Shown piece after piece: positions 34,063 through 42,964 of a DNA stretch of 64,000 nucleotides. A model generated the notes under the pieces. That model was not told the origin of the DNA, did not search any database, and was given only the letters and a program-made list of their open reading frames with translations. Position numbers and translations under genes: made by a program. Position 1 is the stretch's first letter, and each line of letters opens with the position of its first letter. Origin of the DNA: Streptantibioticus_C sp963761325 (GTDB lineage Bacteria > Actinomycetota > Actinomycetes > Streptomycetales > Streptomycetaceae); assembly GCA_963761325.1 (NCBI GenBank), contig CAVXGZ010000001.1, positions 992,001 to 1,056,000 on the forward strand, in the 5' to 3' direction.

Positions 34063-35151
34063 CTACTCCTCGACCAGCAGCCGGTCGCGCAGCTGGGCCA
34101 GCGTGCGGGCCAGCAGCCGGGAGACGTGCATCTGCGAGATGCCCACCTCCTGGGCGATCTGCGACTGCGTCATGTTGCCGAAGAAGCGCAGCAGCAGGAT
34201 CTTCTTCTCGCGCGGCGGGAGTTGTTCGAGCAGCGGTTTCAACGACTCGCGGTACTCCACCCCTTCGAGGGCGTCGTCCTCGGCGCCCAGGGTGTCGGCC
34301 ACCGCGGGCGACTCGTCGTCGGTGTCCGGCACGTCGAGCGACAGGGTGCTGTACGCGTTCGCCGACTCCAGCCCCTCCAGGACCTCCTCCTCGGAGATCT
34401 TCAGGTGCTCGGCCAGTTCGTGCACCGTCGGTGCCCGGCCGTGCGCCTGCGACAGCTCGCCGGTCGCGGTGGTCAGCGCCAGCCGCAGCTCCTGCAGCCG
34501 GCGCGGCACCCGCACCGCCCAGCCCTTGTCGCGGAAGTGCCGCTTGATCTCGCCGACGACGGTCGGCGTCGCGTACGTGGAGAACTCCACGCCGCGCTCC
34601 GGGTCGAAGCGGTTGACCGACTTGATCAGGCCGATGGTGGCGACCTGCGTCAGGTCGTCCAGCGGCTCGCCGCGGTTGCGGAACCGGCGGGCCAGGTGCT
34701 CGACCAGCGGCAGGTGCATCTGCACCAGGCGGTTGCGCAGTTCGGCGCGCTCCGGGGAGCCGTCGGGCAGCCTGCTCAGCTCGACGAAGAGCGCCTTGGC
34801 GCCGGCCCGGTCGTGGTGGGCGGCGGGCACCTCGTGCTCCAGCGCCTCGTCGGCCGTCCCGGCGTGTTCCTGGCCGGCCTCGGCCGGCCGGCCGTGCGCC
34901 GGCGCGCCGGGCCGCTGCCCGCTGTCGTCCGCGGTGGTGTGCTCGCGCACGCCGTGCCCGCCCTGCGGGTCGTGCTGCTGGTCCTGGTCCATGGGATCCG
35001 CCTGCTCGGGATGGTGACGCGCCTGATGCCGTGCCGCGGTGCCGGGCTGGGCGGGCTGGGCGGGGATCGACGCGGCCGGACCGCGTCCGCCGGCGGCGGC
35101 TGATCCTCCGCTCCGCTCCTGGCCCAGACCCCGGGGTGTCTCCGCGCTCAT
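34063..35151 (-). CDS. sigH: Stress-response sigma factor SigH (SigB/F/G family)
   Basis: A 362-residue group 3 sigma factor. Regions 2 (EHLARRFRNRGEPLDDLTQVATIGLIKSVNRFD), 3 and 4 (LPPREKKILLLRFFGNMTQSQIAQEVGISQMHVSRLLARTL) lie in residues 125-360; they are preceded by a ~120-residue low-complexity Gln/His/Ala/Pro extension that SigH of Streptomyces also has and that is processed there. Internal ATG 34992 (MDQDQQHDP) could give a shorter form. It lies after an anti-sigma gene; the pair resembles PrsH(UshX)-SigH and serves osmotic stress and development. Confidence 0.9.
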   Translation of the reverse strand: MSAETPRGLGQERSGGSAAAGGRGPAASIPAQPAQPGTAARHQARHHPEQADPMDQDQQHDPQGGHGVREHTTADDSGQRPGAPAHGRPAEAGQEHAGTADEALEHEVPAAHHDRAGAKALFVELSRLPDGSPERAELRNRLVQMHLPLVEHLARRFRNRGEPLDDLTQVATIGLIKSVNRFDPERGVEFSTYATPTVVGEIKRHFRDKGWAVRVPRRLQELRLALTTATGELSQAHGRAPTVHELAEHLKISEEEVLEGLESANAYSTLSLDVPDTDDESPAVADTLGAEDDALEGVEYRESLKPLLEQLPPREKKILLLRFFGNMTQSQIAQEVGISQMHVSRLLARTLAQLRDRLLVEE

Positions 35152-35294
35152 CACAACCGCCCCCTCACCCGCTCGGCCTTACTGCCGGCGCGGTCAACGG
35201 CCCGCGCCGGGCGCTGCGGATATCCGGCCGCCGCCCGCCACGGACGGCGGCCACGGGACCCGCGCAACATGAGGACCTCCCGCATCTGGCGACC

Positions 35295-35708
35295 TCACGA
35301 CTGCCCAGGGCCGGTGCCGCGCTTCTTGTGCAGGCTGATGGTGACCGTCTTGTCCTCGGACACGGTGGACTCCACCTCGCCGGCCAGCGCGGACAGCACC
35401 GTCCAGGCGAAGGTGTCCCGCTCCGGGGCCCGCGCGTCGGTGGTGGGCGCCGAGACGGTCACCCACAACGCGTCCTCGACCAGCCGGAAGACGCACGAGA
35501 GCACGCTGCCGGGGACGGCCTGTTGCAGCAGGATCGCGCATGCCTCGTCCACCGCGATCCGTAGGTCTTCGATCTCGTCGAGGGTGAAGTCCAACCGGGC
35601 CGCGAGACCGGCGGTCGCCGTTCGCAGCACCGACAGGTAGGCACCCGCCGCGGGCAGCCGGACCTCCACGAAGTCCTTCGACCCGGACTCGCCTGCGATC
35701 TGGGACAC
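35295..35708 (-). CDS. prsH: Anti-sigma factor, RsbW-type ATP-binding protein (PrsH/UshX-like)
   Basis: A 137-residue GHKL-fold protein (LDFTLDEIEDLRIAVDEACAILL with the N-box DEAC, and a hinge PGSVLSCVF) of the RsbW/SpoIIAB family. Such proteins bind and inhibit SigB-like sigma factors and can phosphorylate anti-anti-sigma proteins. It lies upstream of sigH on the same strand. GTG 35708 (VSQIAGE) is chosen: GGAGGTGAGG precedes it. The frame's earlier ATG gives an unlikely Arg-rich tail. Confidence 0.9.
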   Translation of the reverse strand: MSQIAGESGSKDFVEVRLPAAGAYLSVLRTATAGLAARLDFTLDEIEDLRIAVDEACAILLQQAVPGSVLSCVFRLVEDALWVTVSAPTTDARAPERDTFAWTVLSALAGEVESTVSEDKTVTISLHKKRGTGPGQS

Positions 35709-35949
35709 CCTCACCTCCAAGGTGGTGCACAGTGGTTGCGCTGGGGAAGCTGTGACATGCCGTCGTCGCGTCCGACCCGCCGGGCGGCGTGCCACCCGGC
35801 GTGTCCGTCAGGGACCGTACCGCGATCGGTGCCCCGGTGTCGCGCGGGGCGGGCACGACGGTCCCCGCCGGGGAGTCGGCGGCACCGGCTCCGGCCGCGT
35901 CACTCATGGTAAGTCCACGAGCACGGAACGTGGCAGGGGTCGGGGAAAG

Positions 35950-36465
35950 TCAATTCGAAAGCGGTATCGCGTCGTTGCTCATCTCCGCGGTCGTGGCGGC
36001 CAGGGCGCGCAGCGGGTCGCCGGTCAGCCGGTGCACGGTCCACTCGTCCTTCGGCACCGCCCCGATCGCCCGGTAGAGGCGGATCGACGGCTCGTTCCAG
36101 TCGAGGACGGACCACTCGAAGCGGTCGTAGCCGCGGGCCACGCAGATCCTGGCCAGCTCGGCCAGCAGCGCCCTGCCGTGGCCGCGGCCGCGCGCCTCGG
36201 GCCGGACGAACAGGTCCTCCAGGTAGATCCCGTGGCTGCCGGTCCAGGTGGAGTAGTTGCGGAACCACAGGGCGAAGCCCACCGGCTCCCCGACGCCGGG
36301 ATCCTCTGCCATCAGCGCGAAGACCGCCGGCTGCGCGCCGAAGAGCGCCTCGCGCAGCTGATCGGGCGTGGCCCTGGCGTCGTCCAGGGCGCGCTCGTAG
36401 TCCGCCAGTTCGCGGATCATGGCGTGGATCGCCGGGACGTCCGCGGGGATCGCTGCTCGAATCAT
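35950..36465 (-). CDS. GNAT-family N-acetyltransferase, SSAT-like
   Basis: A 171-residue acetyltransferase resembling spermidine/spermine or diamine acetyltransferases: MIRAAIPADVPAIHAMIRELADYERA, FRNYSTWTGSHGIYLEDLFVRPEARGRGHGRALLAELARI, and FEWSVLDWNEPSIRLYRAIGA. A polyamine or small diamine is a plausible substrate, but not shown. Confidence 0.85.
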   Translation of the reverse strand: MIRAAIPADVPAIHAMIRELADYERALDDARATPDQLREALFGAQPAVFALMAEDPGVGEPVGFALWFRNYSTWTGSHGIYLEDLFVRPEARGRGHGRALLAELARICVARGYDRFEWSVLDWNEPSIRLYRAIGAVPKDEWTVHRLTGDPLRALAATTAEMSNDAIPLSN

Positions 36466-36505
36466 GCCCCCCAGGCTAACCGGACGGCCCGGCGACCCGC
36501 CGGGT

Positions 36506-36766
36506 TCAGGTGAGCCGCTGGTCCAGGTAGCACCAGCGCCACGACTCGCCCGGCTCGAAGGTGCGCATCACGGCGTGCCCGGTCTGCTCGAAGTGCCGCA
36601 TCGCGTGCTGGAACGTCGAGGACTCGCAGCAGGCCACGTTGCCGCAGACCAGGCACAGCCGCAGCTGCACCGGGTCGGTGCCGGCCGCCTCGCAGTCGGG
36701 ACAGCCCGCCGTGCTCGGCTCCGGTTCGGGGCGCGGCAGCTCGGAAACGTGCGGACACGGCTTCAT
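36506..36766 (-). CDS. UBP-type zinc finger protein
   Basis: An 86-residue stand-alone zinc finger of the UBP (ZnF-UBP) type: CPH near the start, GCPDCEAAG, LRLCLVCGNVACCESS, FQHAMRHFEQTGHAVM and a Trp-rich end. All Cys/His ligands appear in place. Eukaryotic UBP fingers bind C-terminal Gly-Gly tails; actinobacterial roles are unknown. Confidence 0.85.
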   Translation of the reverse strand: MKPCPHVSELPRPEPEPSTAGCPDCEAAGTDPVQLRLCLVCGNVACCESSTFQHAMRHFEQTGHAVMRTFEPGESWRWCYLDQRLT

Positions 36767-36872
36767 GATGTCCAGGTTAGGGGCTCTTCTGGCGATTCGG
36801 CGGCGAGTGCCGCCGCGGTGCGCCCGGGGGCCGGCACACGGCCGCGCGGCGGCACGAGGCGGGATCGGTGGC

Positions 36873-38480
36873 ATGGGCTGGGCGACGGGTGGCACCTGGG
36901 TACTGCTCCTGGTGGCCGGCAGCGCGGCCGTCGCGGGCGCGGCCCGCCGGATCGGGGCCTCCGCGCCGATCCTGCTGGTCCTGGCCGGGCTGGGGGCCGG
37001 TTACCTGCCGGGGGTGCCCGCCTACACCCTCGACCCGCACTGGGTGCTGCCCTTCGTGCTCCCGCCGCTGCTGCACACCGCCGCGCTCGACAGCTCCTAC
37101 CTGGGCCTGCGGGCCAACCTGCGCCCGGTCGCCCTGCTGTCGGTCGGCCACGTTCTGTTCGCCGCGGCCGTGGTCGGCGCCGTCGCCCACCTGCTGATCC
37201 CCGGCCTGCCGCTGGCCGCCGCGCTGGTGCTCGGCGCGGTCGTGGCGCCGCCGGACGCGGTGGCGGCCACCGCGATCGCCCGCCGGGTCCGGCTGCCGGA
37301 CCGGGTGGTGACCATCCTGCAGGGCGAGTCGCTGCTCAACGACGCGACCGCGATCACCGTCTACCGGGTCGCGCTGGCGGCGGCGGTCGGGGAGGACGTC
37401 GGCCTGCTGCGCGGCGTCGGCGACTTCCTGCTCGCCGCGGTCGGCGGCGTCGGCGTCGGCCTGGTGCTCATGGTGCCGCTGCACTGGCTGCGCAAGCGGC
37501 TGACCGAGCCGCTGCTGCAGAACACCCTGTCGCTGCTCATCCCGTTCGTCGCCTACGCCGCCGCCGAGCGGGTCGGCGCCTCCGGGGTGCTGGCCGTCGT
37601 GGTGGTCGCGCTGCACCTGGGCCACCGCAGCCACCAGGTGGACTACGCGACCCGGCTGCAGGAGGCGGCCGTGTGGCGCATGGTGGCCTTCCTGCTGGAG
37701 TCCGCGGTCTTCGCGCTGATCGGCCTGCAACTGCCGGTCGTGCTGCGCGCGCTCGGCCGCCACGGCGCCTGGCACGCGGTCGGCTACGGCGCCGTCCTGC
37801 TGCTGGTGCTGATCGCCGCCCGCTTCGCCTGGGTCTTCCCGGCCACCTATCTGCCGCGCCGGTACTGGCCGGGGCTGGCCGAGCGCGATCCGGCGCCGCC
37901 GTGGACGGTGCCGTTCGTGATCTCCTGGGCCGGCATGCGCGGGGTCGTCTCGCTCGCGGTGGCCTTCTCGATCCCGCTGACCATCCGCGGCGGCTCGGCC
38001 TTCCCGGACCGCGAGCTGCTGCTCTTCCTGACCTTCTGCTGCGTGATCGGCACGCTCGTCCTGCAGGGCTTCTCGCTGCCCGCGGTGATCCGGGTGATCG
38101 GGCAGCCGCTGCGCGACGAGAGCCGCGACACGCTCATCGAGGCGCAGGCGCAGAGCGAGGCGTCGACCGCCGCCGAGCAGAGGCTGGACGACCTGCTCGG
38201 CGCCGCGCGCAACGCCCTGCCCAGCCCGCTGGAGGACCGGCTGCGCTCGGTGCTCTCCCGGCGCCGCAACTCGGTGTGGGAGCGGCTCGGCGCGGTCAAC
38301 GACACCACCGGCGAGTCCACCGACGCGACCTACCGGCGGCTGAGCCGGGAGATGATCGCCACCGAGCGGGACGTCTTCGTCGCGCTGCGGGACCGGCGCC
38401 GGATCAACGACGAGATGTACCGCACGCTGCTGCGCCGGCTGGACCTGGAGGAGGCCGCGGCGGAGAGCGGGGAGGGCTGA
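36873..38480 (+). CDS. CPA1-family Na+/H+ antiporter
   Basis: A 535-residue membrane protein with about 12 helices. The membrane-embedded motif APPDAVAATAIARRVRLPDRVVTILQGESLLNDATA, with conserved Asp residues, is diagnostic for bacterial CPA1 (NhaP/YjcE-like) exchangers. The cytoplasmic tail (about 410-535) is charged and helical. ATG 36873 (MGWATGG) is chosen; the upstream frame overlaps the divergent zinc-finger gene. Confidence 0.88.
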   Translation: MGWATGGTWVLLLVAGSAAVAGAARRIGASAPILLVLAGLGAGYLPGVPAYTLDPHWVLPFVLPPLLHTAALDSSYLGLRANLRPVALLSVGHVLFAAAVVGAVAHLLIPGLPLAAALVLGAVVAPPDAVAATAIARRVRLPDRVVTILQGESLLNDATAITVYRVALAAAVGEDVGLLRGVGDFLLAAVGGVGVGLVLMVPLHWLRKRLTEPLLQNTLSLLIPFVAYAAAERVGASGVLAVVVVALHLGHRSHQVDYATRLQEAAVWRMVAFLLESAVFALIGLQLPVVLRALGRHGAWHAVGYGAVLLLVLIAARFAWVFPATYLPRRYWPGLAERDPAPPWTVPFVISWAGMRGVVSLAVAFSIPLTIRGGSAFPDRELLLFLTFCCVIGTLVLQGFSLPAVIRVIGQPLRDESRDTLIEAQAQSEASTAAEQRLDDLLGAARNALPSPLEDRLRSVLSRRRNSVWERLGAVNDTTGESTDATYRRLSREMIATERDVFVALRDRRRINDEMYRTLLRRLDLEEAAAESGEG

Positions 38481-38484
38481 GACG

Positions 38485-39393
38485 TCAGCCGGTGACCACC
38501 GCGGCGATCCGGGTGCCGGGCGGGAAGTCGCCCCGCGCGGCGCGGGTCCAGACGCCGTGCAGCATCTTGGCGACGTAGACCGGCTCGGGCAGCAGGCCGT
38601 GCCGGGCGGCGAACTCCTCGGCGAACGCCCGCAGTTCGGGCGTGCTGCGGGCGTAGCCGCCGGCGTGGAAGCCGCAGTCGAGCTCCCAGCGGCCGCGCCG
38701 GGCGCCGAACGCCTCCTGCTGCAGCCGTTCGATGTCGGCCGCCAGGAACGCGCCGCCCTTGAGCACCGGGAAGCCGATCGCGCGCTGCCGGACCGGGTCG
38801 AGACCGGCGGCGAGGCCGGCCAGCGTGCCGCCGGTGCCGCAGGCGACGGTGACCAGGTCGGCGTGGCCGCGCAGCTCCCGGCCGAGCGCGACGCAGCCGG
38901 CGGCGGCGTGCGCGTTGCTGCCGCCCTCCGGGAGGGTGAAGAAGCGGCCGAAGCGGCGGGCGAGCCGCGCGCGGGTGGCGGGGTCGTCCTTGCGGCGGTA
39001 GGCGCCGCGGTCCACGAAGTGCAGCCGCATCCCGTCGGCCGCGGCGGCCGCGAGCGAGGGGTTGAGCGGCCGGTCGGCCAACTCCTCGCCGCGCACCACG
39101 CCGATGGTGGCCAAGCCGAGCAGCCGGCCCGCCGCCGCGGTGGCGCGCAGGTGGTGGGAGTACGCGCCGCCGAAGGTCAGCAGCGTGTCGTGCCCCTCCC
39201 GGGACGCCTCGGCGAGGTTGAGCCGCAGCTTGCGCCACTTGTTGCCGACGATCTCCGGGTGGATCAGGTCGTCGCGCTTGAGCGACAGGCTCACGCCGCG
39301 CCGGGCGAGCCGCTCGTCCTCGATCGCGACCAGCGGGGACGGCAGCAGGTGCGGCAGCTCGTCGAGGGCGGGCGGTGCGGGCGCGGCGGTCAT
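38485..39393 (-). CDS. PLP-dependent ACC deaminase/D-cysteine desulfhydrase family
   Basis: A 302-residue fold-type II PLP enzyme. The Schiff-base Lys lies in GNKWRKLRLN, and the phosphate cup in ACGTGGTLAG; SLKRDDLIHP at the N-terminus is typical of the ACC deaminase/DcyD family. It could convert D-cysteine to pyruvate, H2S and ammonia. The ACC-specific residues cannot be checked here, so ACC deaminase itself is less likely. Convergent with the antiporter, four bases apart. Confidence 0.85.
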   Translation of the reverse strand: MTAAPAPPALDELPHLLPSPLVAIEDERLARRGVSLSLKRDDLIHPEIVGNKWRKLRLNLAEASREGHDTLLTFGGAYSHHLRATAAAGRLLGLATIGVVRGEELADRPLNPSLAAAAADGMRLHFVDRGAYRRKDDPATRARLARRFGRFFTLPEGGSNAHAAAGCVALGRELRGHADLVTVACGTGGTLAGLAAGLDPVRQRAIGFPVLKGGAFLAADIERLQQEAFGARRGRWELDCGFHAGGYARSTPELRAFAEEFAARHGLLPEPVYVAKMLHGVWTRAARGDFPPGTRIAAVVTG

Positions 39394-39445
39394 CCGTCCA
39401 TTGTCGGCGCCGCCCGGCCCGCCCGCCCCCGCGGGTCGCGTCGGC

Positions 39446-40303
39446 TCAGGGAGCGGCCAGCGCCCTCTGGAACGCGGTCGCCAGCACCGCGTGCCCGGCC
39501 GGGGTGGCGTGGATGTCCTGGTAGGGGGTGCACATCCAGGTCAGCCCGCAGATCGTGGCGACGTTCGTCGGGACGGTGCCCAGGCCCGGCGCGTTCGTCG
39601 GCACGAAGTCGTTGGTGGCGAACGCGCCCGCGCCGTCCGCGATCCGGAAGCCGTTGAGGGCCATGCCGGTCGTCAGCACGGTGTTGAGCGCGTCGTCCAG
39701 CGGCACCGAGGCGGTGGCCTGCGCCCTGCCCTGCGTGCCGGTCAGCCAGACCGCGAGGAACGGGTCGTAGTACGTCATGCCCGCGTAGCGCGCCGTCGGG
39801 CCGCCGGCCGAGCGCAGCGCGTGCGCGATCCTGGGCACGTTGGCCGCCAGCGTGCCGAGCCCCTTGAGCACGCAGCCGGTGTCCACCCCGGAGGCCGAGA
39901 AGCAGCCGTCCACGTCGTTGGCGCCGATGTCCAGCGTCACCGTCGTCACCTGGCCGCGATGCGCCTTCAGGAACGCCACGGCGGCGTCCAGTTGCGAGGC
40001 GGCGCCCTGGTAGTGGCAGATGCCGCCGTCGAGCATCGTGGTCGAGGTCTCGCCGCTGCACCCGAACTGCTCGTGGACCAGGGACGGGTCCTTCGCCTCC
40101 AGCCGGGTGTAGAGCTGGTCGGTGTACGACACCCCCGGCACGTCGTGCCGCACGTCCGGCTGGTAGCCGGCCGCCAGCGAGTCGCCGAGCGACACGTAGT
40201 AGTGCGGCTGCCCCGCTGCCGCCGCCGGGCCCGCCCCCAGCGCCGAGCAGACCGCCAGCAGCGCCGCGGACACCACCCCCGCGATCGCGGTACGTCTGCG
40301 CAT
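39446..40303 (-). CDS. Secreted SGNH-family lipase/esterase
   Basis: A 285-residue protein with a Sec signal peptide (MRRRTAIAGVVSAALLAVCSA, cleavage near AAAA-GQP) and SGNH-hydrolase blocks: VSLGDSLAAG (block I, nucleophile Ser), DIGANDV (block III) and IHATPAGH (block V, catalytic His). Cysteine pairs as in Streptomyces exolipases are visible. It likely hydrolyses lipids or esters outside the cell. Confidence 0.88.
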   Translation of the reverse strand: MRRRTAIAGVVSAALLAVCSALGAGPAAAAGQPHYYVSLGDSLAAGYQPDVRHDVPGVSYTDQLYTRLEAKDPSLVHEQFGCSGETSTTMLDGGICHYQGAASQLDAAVAFLKAHRGQVTTVTLDIGANDVDGCFSASGVDTGCVLKGLGTLAANVPRIAHALRSAGGPTARYAGMTYYDPFLAVWLTGTQGRAQATASVPLDDALNTVLTTGMALNGFRIADGAGAFATNDFVPTNAPGLGTVPTNVATICGLTWMCTPYQDIHATPAGHAVLATAFQRALAAP

Positions 40304-40423
40304 ATCGCCTCTCCCCTCGCCGCCCGGACCGCTGCGCGCGGTCCGGTCCGCCGGGATTATGCGCAGCCGACGAGCGGGTGTGGCAAGGGTTTCGGCGCCC
40401 GGTGCGGGCGGCCGGGAACGCCG

Positions 40424-40456
40424 CCGCCCCCGGACCGCGGTGCGGTACGGGGGCGG
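40424..40456 (-). terminator. Hairpin after sodN
   Basis: A two-tier stem (ccgcccccg / cgggggcgg outer, accgc / gcggt inner) starting 22 bases after the sodN stop on the minus strand, ending the sodN message before the lipase gene. Confidence 0.75.
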
Positions 40457-40477
40457 AGGAGGACGCCGGAGGCCGGG

Positions 40478-40873
40478 TCAGGCCTTCTTGGTCTCCCAGA
40501 AGATGGTGTCGATCTCGGCGATGAGGTCGAGGGCCTTCTGGCCGGTGGCCGGGTCGTTGGACCCCTTGGCGGCGCTGAGCGCCTTGAGGGTGTCGTTGAC
40601 CAGCTGGTGCAGGTGCGGGTACTTCTCGAAGTGCGGCGCCTTGAAGTAGTCGCTCCACAGCACCGAGACGTGGTGCTTGGCCAGCTCGGCGCGCTGCTCC
40701 TTGATCAGGACGGCGCGGGTGCGGAAGTCCGCGTCTTCGTTGGCCTGGTACTTCTCCTGGACGGCCTTGACCGACTCGGCCTCGATACGGGCCTGGGCCG
40801 GGTCGTAGACGCCACAGGGCAGGTCGCAGTGGGCGCTGACCTTGACCTTCGGCGCGAACAGGCGAGAGAACAT
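40478..40873 (-). CDS. sodN: Nickel-containing superoxide dismutase
   Basis: A 131-residue Ni-SOD precursor. After a 14-residue propeptide (MFSRLFAPKVKVSA) comes the nickel hook HCDLPCGVYDP: the new N-terminal His15, Cys16 and Cys20 bind nickel after cleavage. The rest is a helical bundle that hexamerises. ATG 40873 is the start. The divergent gene at 41013 encodes the processing protease. Expression in Streptomyces is nickel-dependent. Confidence 0.97.
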   Translation of the reverse strand: MFSRLFAPKVKVSAHCDLPCGVYDPAQARIEAESVKAVQEKYQANEDADFRTRAVLIKEQRAELAKHHVSVLWSDYFKAPHFEKYPHLHQLVNDTLKALSAAKGSNDPATGQKALDLIAEIDTIFWETKKA

Positions 40874-41012
40874 GGCTGTCCTTCCTGGTGATCGTCTTTT
40901 CAGGTGGGACATTACTCCCTGAGGAGGCCCATTTCTCGGGTGCCCCCTTTCGGCTGGAACAAAAGTCTGATGTCGCCGCCGGGACCGGTGCGGACGGACA
41001 GGAGGTCGTGGT

Positions 41013-41453
41013 ATGCGGCAGGACGGCGGCGGTCGGCCGTTCGGGCTGGCGGAGGTGTCCGGCCCCTCGATGGTCCCGACGCTGCGTCACGGGGACCAGT
41101 TGCTGGTCCGCTACGGGGCGCGGGTGCGGGCCGGCGACGTCGCGGTGATGCGGCATCCGCTGCAGCAGGACCTGCTCATCGTCAAACGCGCGGTGGAGCG
41201 CCGGGAGGGCGGCTGGTGGGTGCTGGGCGACAACCCGTTCGCCGAGCCGGACAGCCGGGTCTTCGGCGTGGTGCCCGACGAACTGGTGCTGGCCAGGGTG
41301 CTGTGGCGCTACCGGCCGCGCCGCGGCCGGGCGGCGGGCGGCGCGCTGTCCGGCGCGGCCTCGGCGCTCGCCTGGGCGGCCGGCGCGCTGCGGCCGGTGC
41401 CGGCCCGGCGGCGCCGGGAGACCGCGGACGCGCACGGCGGGCCGGGCCGTTGA
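41013..41453 (+). CDS. sodX: Nickel-type superoxide dismutase maturation protease
   Basis: A 146-residue signal-peptidase-like (S26) protease with Ser19 in SGPSMVPTL and general base Lys58 in LIVKRAV, and the strand WWVLGDNP. Adjacency to sodN, in divergent orientation 139 bases apart, marks it as the SodN propeptide protease. Unlike usual signal peptidases, its N-terminal transmembrane segment is missing. Confidence 0.92.
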   Translation: MRQDGGGRPFGLAEVSGPSMVPTLRHGDQLLVRYGARVRAGDVAVMRHPLQQDLLIVKRAVERREGGWWVLGDNPFAEPDSRVFGVVPDELVLARVLWRYRPRRGRAAGGALSGAASALAWAAGALRPVPARRRRETADAHGGPGR

Positions 41454-41463
41454 GCCCGGCGGG

Positions 41464-42033
41464 TCAGCCCGCCGCCTCCTGGCGCTTGCGGGCCCGGTAG
41501 GCGGCCACGTTGGCCCGGGTGGCGCAGCGGTCGGAGCAGTAGCGGCGCGAGCGGTTGGTCGAGGTGTCGAGGTAGGCGTTGCGGCACGGCGCCGCCTGGC
41601 AGATGCCGAGCCGGTCCACGCCGAGGGCGGTCAGCCGCACCGCCAGCCCCATGCACGCGGTCGCGGTGTAGACGGCGGTGGCGTTGGCGGCGTGGTCGGC
41701 CAGGTGCATGTGCCACTGCGGCCGGCCGCGCTCGTCGAGGTCGCCGTGGCCCGAGACGTGCGGGCTGACCGGGAACTCCAGCATCAGCGAGTTGAGCAGG
41801 TCGACCGCGCGCACCTCCTCGCCGTCGGCCGCCGCCTCGAAGACCGCGCGCAGCCGGCCGCGGACCGCGCGCAGCCGGCTCACGTCCGCGTCGGCGGCCC
41901 GGCGCGCGGCCCGGCGGTTGGCGCCGAACAGCTCGCGCACCGCCTCCACGGACGTCAGCGTGTCCGTGCCGCGCTCCGGCTCCTCGGTGTTGACCAGGCG
42001 GACCGCGTAATCCGAGTAATAACCCAATTCCAC
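41464..42033 (-). CDS. CGNR zinc-finger family protein
   Basis: A 189-residue protein with a C-terminal zinc finger, LGICQAAPCRNAYLDTSTNRSRRYCSDRCATRANVAAYRARK, the CGNR-type metal-binding region, preceded by the DUF1470/ABATE-like domain. Presumed transcription regulator; targets unknown. Convergent with sodX. Confidence 0.85.
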   Translation of the reverse strand: MELGYYSDYAVRLVNTEEPERGTDTLTSVEAVRELFGANRRAARRAADADVSRLRAVRGRLRAVFEAAADGEEVRAVDLLNSLMLEFPVSPHVSGHGDLDERGRPQWHMHLADHAANATAVYTATACMGLAVRLTALGVDRLGICQAAPCRNAYLDTSTNRSRRYCSDRCATRANVAAYRARKRQEAAG

Positions 42034-42132
42034 TGGAGATCCTTACGTGCGGCGGTCTACGATCGAGCCCGGACCGCGTAATGCCTGCTCGTGATTCGAG
42101 GGTATTACGACGCGGCGAACCGGAGGGACATC

Positions 42133-42909
42133 ATGACAGCGGCTGACAACTCCGTACGCGAGGGTGACCGGCGGTACTGGCAGTCCTGGCAGGACAGCTG
42201 GGATCGCCAGCAGGAGTGGTACCTGCCCGACCGGGAGGAACGCTTCCGGGTGATGCTCGACCGGGTGGCCGAGTCCGCCGGACCGGCGCCCCGGGTGCTC
42301 GACCTGGCCTGCGGCACCGGATCCCTCACCGGGCGGGTGCTGGGCCGGCTCCCGCGGGCGCGGTGCACCGGCGTCGACCTCGACCCGGCGCTGCTGGCCA
42401 TCGCCCGCGGCCACTTCGCCGGCGAACCGCGCGCCGTGTTCACCACCGCAGACCTGCGCGACCCCGACTGGACGGGTGTACTGCCGCACCGCGAGTACGA
42501 CGCCGTGCTCACCTCGACCGCGCTGCACTGGCTGCGCACCGAGCCGCTGCGCGCGCTCTACCGGGAGTTGGCCGGGCTGCTGCGCCCCGGCGGGCTCTTC
42601 CTCAACGCCGACCACATGCCCGATCCGGCCACCCCGCGCATCAACGAGGCCGACGAGGCGGCGACCCGCCGCCGGCAGGCCCGCCTGCCCGACGGCGTGC
42701 TGGACTGGCAGGGGTGGTGGCGGGCGGCCGGCGCCGACGACCGGCTGGCCGCCGCGGTCGCGAAACGCGCCACGCTCTACCGGGAGCACTCCGACGGCGA
42801 GCCGCACGCCCCCGAGTGGCACGCCGCCGCGCTGTGCGAGGCCGGGTTCGGCGAGGCGCGGGCGATCTGGCGGTCCCGCGCCGACGCGATCGTGCTCGCC
42901 GTGCGGTGA
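42133..42909 (+). CDS. Class I SAM-dependent methyltransferase
   Basis: A 258-residue methyltransferase with motif I VLDLACGTGSLTGRVL and TGVDLDPALLAIA, then YDAVLTSTALHWLRTEPLRALYRELAGLLRPGGLF. The fold is plain; the substrate is not predictable. GGAGGG 6 bases before ATG 42133 decides the start. Convergent with the malic enzyme gene. Confidence 0.88.
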   Translation: MTAADNSVREGDRRYWQSWQDSWDRQQEWYLPDREERFRVMLDRVAESAGPAPRVLDLACGTGSLTGRVLGRLPRARCTGVDLDPALLAIARGHFAGEPRAVFTTADLRDPDWTGVLPHREYDAVLTSTALHWLRTEPLRALYRELAGLLRPGGLFLNADHMPDPATPRINEADEAATRRRQARLPDGVLDWQGWWRAAGADDRLAAAVAKRATLYREHSDGEPHAPEWHAAALCEAGFGEARAIWRSRADAIVLAVR

Positions 42910-42924
42910 ACGCCGCCCGGCGCG

Positions 42925-42951
42925 GGGCGGGTCCGCCGTCCGGACCCGCCC
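42925..42951. terminator. Hairpin between convergent methyltransferase and malic enzyme genes
   Basis: An 11-bp stem (gggcgggtccg / cggacccgccc) with a 5-base loop, between two convergent genes. Confidence 0.65.
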
Positions 42952-42964
42952 GCCGGGCGGGCGG

